From JBDKVA01 sp039679375 (GTDB lineage: Bacteria; Bacillota; Clostridia; Acetivibrionales; DTU013), in the NCBI GenBank assembly GCA_039679375.1, contig JBDKVA010000026.1, positions 1-64,000 on the forward strand: a stretch of DNA of 64,000 nt, read 5' to 3'. The translations under genes and the position numbers were made by a program. This document shows positions 61,943 through 64,000 of this stretch, in pieces; position 1 is the first letter of the stretch; each line of letters begins with the position of its first letter. The notes under the pieces are model-generated. The model did no database searches and was not told where the DNA came from. It worked only from the letters and a program-made list of their open reading frames with translations.

Positions 61943-62700
61943 GTATTGATTCGGTAGATTCTGAAAACAATATCATTACCATAACAGGTGAGGACGTCAA
62001 ACACATCCGGAGTGTTTTAAGAAGTGTTCCCGGTGATTTGCTTGAGCTCTCGGATGGGTCCGGTATGGATTATGAAGTTGTTGTCGAAACGGTCGGGAAG
62101 GACAGCATTACTGCAAAAATTACCAGGGTATGGCCTAATAATACTGAGCCGCCCGTGAATATCACACTTTTTCAGGGAATCCCCAAAGCAGACAAGATGG
62201 AATTTATCATACAAAAGTGTATTGAACTTGGTATTTCCCGCATTGTACCGGTGATTACGGACAGAACAGTGATTAAATTTGCCAATAGCGGTGACTCTTC
62301 TGCAAAGGCTGTCAGATGGAACCGGATTGCACTTGAAGCAGCAAAGCAGTGCGACCGTGGCATTATACCGAAGGTGGATGAGCCGGTGCGGTTTGATGAG
62401 GCGGTAAAGCTGGCGGAATGCTGTGATCTGAAGCTTTTGCCTTATGAGGAGGAAAAGTCGGGAAGTCTCAGGAAATATCTCAACGAGCAGAAACAGTTGT
62501 ATGAATCGGGCAATAAGGCAAATGTGGCGGTTTTCATCGGTCCTGAGGGCGGATTTGCTCCTATGGAAGCGCAAAGGGCTGTAAGGTGCGGTTTCAGATC
62601 AGTTACACTGGGTCCGAGGATCCTGAGAACCGAGACAGCCGGCATTACGGTGATTTCCATTATCATGTACGAACTTGGCGGAATGGCGCCAAATCGATAA
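61924..62700 (+). CDS. rsmE: 16S rRNA m3U1498 methyltransferase
   Basis: SPOUT-class RNA methyltransferase. 258 residues: N-terminal PUA-like part (ITGEDVKHIRSVLRSVPGDLLELSDGSG), LFQGIPKADKMEFIIQKCIELGI, and the trefoil-knot motifs FIGPEGGFAPMEA near 200 and VTLGPRILRTETAGITVISI near 225. Start inside the end of prmA; no separate site is needed. Confidence 0.93.
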   Translation: MSRFFISIDSVDSENNIITITGEDVKHIRSVLRSVPGDLLELSDGSGMDYEVVVETVGKDSITAKITRVWPNNTEPPVNITLFQGIPKADKMEFIIQKCIELGISRIVPVITDRTVIKFANSGDSSAKAVRWNRIALEAAKQCDRGIIPKVDEPVRFDEAVKLAECCDLKLLPYEEEKSGSLRKYLNEQKQLYESGNKANVAVFIGPEGGFAPMEAQRAVRCGFRSVTLGPRILRTETAGITVISIIMYELGGMAPNR

Positions 62701-62747
62701 AAAGTTGAACAAAATAATGAAAACATCCTTTTATTTGTCAGTGTTTA

Positions 62748-62756
62748 TGTTATAAT
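62748..62756 (+). promoter_or_regulatory. Extended -10 promoter of yicC-remA
   Basis: TGTTATAAT at 62748-62756, 30 bases before the start codon; no clear -35. Confidence 0.55.
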
Positions 62757-62786
62757 ACGTATTGATTAAGGAAAACAGAGGTAGCT

Positions 62787-63665
62787 ATGGTTAAGAGTAT
62801 GACCGGTTTTGGCCGTGGGGGATTTTCACAGGACGGCAAGGAATTTACAGTTGAAATAAAGACAGTGAATCACAGGTATTCTGATGTATTTATCAAAATG
62901 CCCCGTCAGATCGCTTTTCTGGAGGACAGGGTCAGGGATCAGGTGGGGAAGGCCATTTCCAGAGGCAAAATAGATGTATTCATTACATATTATAATTATA
63001 GTGATGATTCGAAGTTTGTTACGTTTGATGAAACGCTTGCAAAGGCTTATATCTCGTCGGTTGAAGCGCTTAGGGACAGGTATGGGCTGAAGGACGACAT
63101 TTCTGTTTCGCTGATTTCCAGATTCCCCGACGTTCTTAAGGTGGAGCAGAATGAAGAGGATGAGGAAGTTATATGGTCCATGCTTCATATTGCTGTAGAT
63201 AATGCGCTGGCTTCCCTTGTCACGATGAGAGAAAATGAGGGGGAAGGACTGAAAAAGGTACTGCTTGAGAGAGCAGATTATATCGAAGGCATTATTGCCG
63301 AGATATCGAAACGTGCTCCTGAAGTACCAAAAGACTATAAATTGAAGCTGGAAGCCAGAATAAAGGACCTGCTCCAGCAACAGGCCGCAGATGATAGCAG
63401 GATTGCAACAGAAGTGGCTATTTTTGCAGACCGCTGCAGCATTGATGAAGAACTCGTGAGACTTGCAAGCCACATTGGTCAAATGAGGGAAGCTCTTTCA
63501 ATGAACCAGCCTATCGGCAGGAAGCTTGATTTCCTTGTACAGGAGATGAACAGGGAAATTAATACTATTGGTTCCAAGGCCAATGATTTATCAATAACGA
63601 AAAATGTAGTGGAAATCAAGAGTGAAATCGAAAAGGTAAGGGAACAAATACAAAATATCGAATGA
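62787..63665 (+). CDS. YicC/YloC family endoribonuclease-like protein
   Basis: 292 residues. Hallmark N-terminus VKSMTGFGRG and VEIKTVNHRYSDVFIKMP, then a helical middle and a C-terminal DUF1732 part: AIFADRCSIDEELVRLASHI and GRKLDFLVQEMNREINTIGSKAND. YicC members are linked to RNA turnover. ATG with AGAGGTAGCT. It is followed 45 bases later by remA, the order also seen in Bacillus (yloC-remA-gmk). Confidence 0.93.
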   Translation: MVKSMTGFGRGGFSQDGKEFTVEIKTVNHRYSDVFIKMPRQIAFLEDRVRDQVGKAISRGKIDVFITYYNYSDDSKFVTFDETLAKAYISSVEALRDRYGLKDDISVSLISRFPDVLKVEQNEEDEEVIWSMLHIAVDNALASLVTMRENEGEGLKKVLLERADYIEGIIAEISKRAPEVPKDYKLKLEARIKDLLQQQAADDSRIATEVAIFADRCSIDEELVRLASHIGQMREALSMNQPIGRKLDFLVQEMNREINTIGSKANDLSITKNVVEIKSEIEKVREQIQNIE

Positions 63666-63710
63666 TTTTTTGGGGAATATGGATTCCCGGGGAATGAAGG
63701 AGGATTGTCC

Positions 63711-63992
63711 ATGAAATTGATCAACATCGGTTTTGGTAATATTGTTTCGGCTAACAGGCTTGTAGCGATAGTAAGTCCCGAATCAGCGCCCATCAAGAGG
63801 ATCATACAGGAGGCCAGGGACAGGGGGATGCTGATTGATGCCACCTACGGCAGGAGGACGCGTGCTGTTATTATTACGGACAGCGATCATATCATCCTGT
63901 CGGCTGTTCAGCCTGAAACGGTAGCAAACCGGTTGAATACGAAGGACGCGGATGCTGAGGATGACATTCAGGAAATAGATGGAGAACAGTAA
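63711..63992 (+). CDS. remA: Extracellular matrix regulator RemA (DUF370)
   Basis: 93-residue DNA-binding protein. Conserved MKLINIGFGNIVSANRLVAI and RDRGMLIDATYGRRTRAVIITDSDHIILSA, then an acidic tail. In B. subtilis RemA activates matrix and osmoprotection genes by binding DNA as a ring-like oligomer. ATG at 63711 with AAGGAGGATTGTCC; the TTG two codons earlier is not needed. Last gene in the window; gmk would be expected next. Confidence 0.94.
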   Translation: MKLINIGFGNIVSANRLVAIVSPESAPIKRIIQEARDRGMLIDATYGRRTRAVIITDSDHIILSAVQPETVANRLNTKDADAEDDIQEIDGEQ

Positions 63993-64000
63993 TTCATAAT

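Overview
The window is a continuous stretch of a Clostridia-class, spore-forming Firmicute chromosome. Evidence: a spoIIP gene with the B. subtilis-type neighbourhood (spoIIP - small membrane protein - lepA - hemW - hrcA - grpE - dnaK - dnaJ - prmA - rsmE), recJ-apt-relA ... hisS-aspS, a yrrD-like/yrrI-like/alaS block, yicC-remA, a CIRCE/HrcA heat-shock operator, a his-type T-box, strong AGGAGG-type ribosome-binding sites with GTG/TTG starts used alongside ATG, and a large two-headed CoA-dehydratase activase. The exact genus cannot be fixed from sequence reading alone. No tRNA, rRNA, CRISPR array, phage or complete insertion sequence was seen.

Layout. 1-5.6 kb: class D sortase, lysA, then a glycine-riboswitch-controlled class V aminotransferase and serA. 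5.7-9.9 kb (minus strand): a compact RiPP-type operon made of a PqqD-like recognition protein, a radical SAM/SPASM enzyme, a 54-residue precursor-like peptide with two Cys, an HprK-like P-loop kinase and an S26 signal-peptidase-like protease, followed by a GT2 glycosyltransferase. 10-13.4 kb: a very large two-module membrane mannosyltransferase. 13.6-14.7 kb: two tandem c-di-GMP-I riboswitches in front of a secreted transglutaminase-like protein. 14.7-23.7 kb: DUF1015 protein, PRC-barrel protein, a small membrane peptide, a structured RNA candidate, AI-2E transporter, alaS (carrying an in-frame low-complexity insert that resembles an intergenic repeat), HIT protein, galE, rpsU, yqeY. 23.9-33.7 kb: recJ, apt, relA, metallo-beta-lactamase-fold hydrolase, T-box, hisS, aspS, lepB. 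33.9-38.3 kb: CoA-dehydratase activase of 1453 residues. 38.4-40.7 kb: small membrane protein, spoIIP and its partner.

40.8-52.1 kb is an accessory island lying between the spoIIP pair and lepA, which are adjacent in B. subtilis. It holds an orphan solute-binding lipoprotein overlapping a membrane-anchored LuxR-type regulator, and on the opposite strand four linked genes: three cysteine-rich zinc-ribbon proteins and a 2151-residue lipoprotein with two von Willebrand A domains. 52.5-64 kb returns to the core: lepA, hemW, hrcA-grpE-dnaK-dnaJ, prmA-rsmE, yicC, remA.

The most interesting parts are the RiPP operon with an unrecognised precursor, the VWA/zinc-ribbon island with its SBP-LuxR neighbour, the tandem c-di-GMP riboswitches whose 3' strand overlaps the ribosome-binding site of the transglutaminase gene, and several repeat families (REP-like palindromes, a 24-bp tandem repeat, in-frame inserts in alaS and the radical SAM gene).
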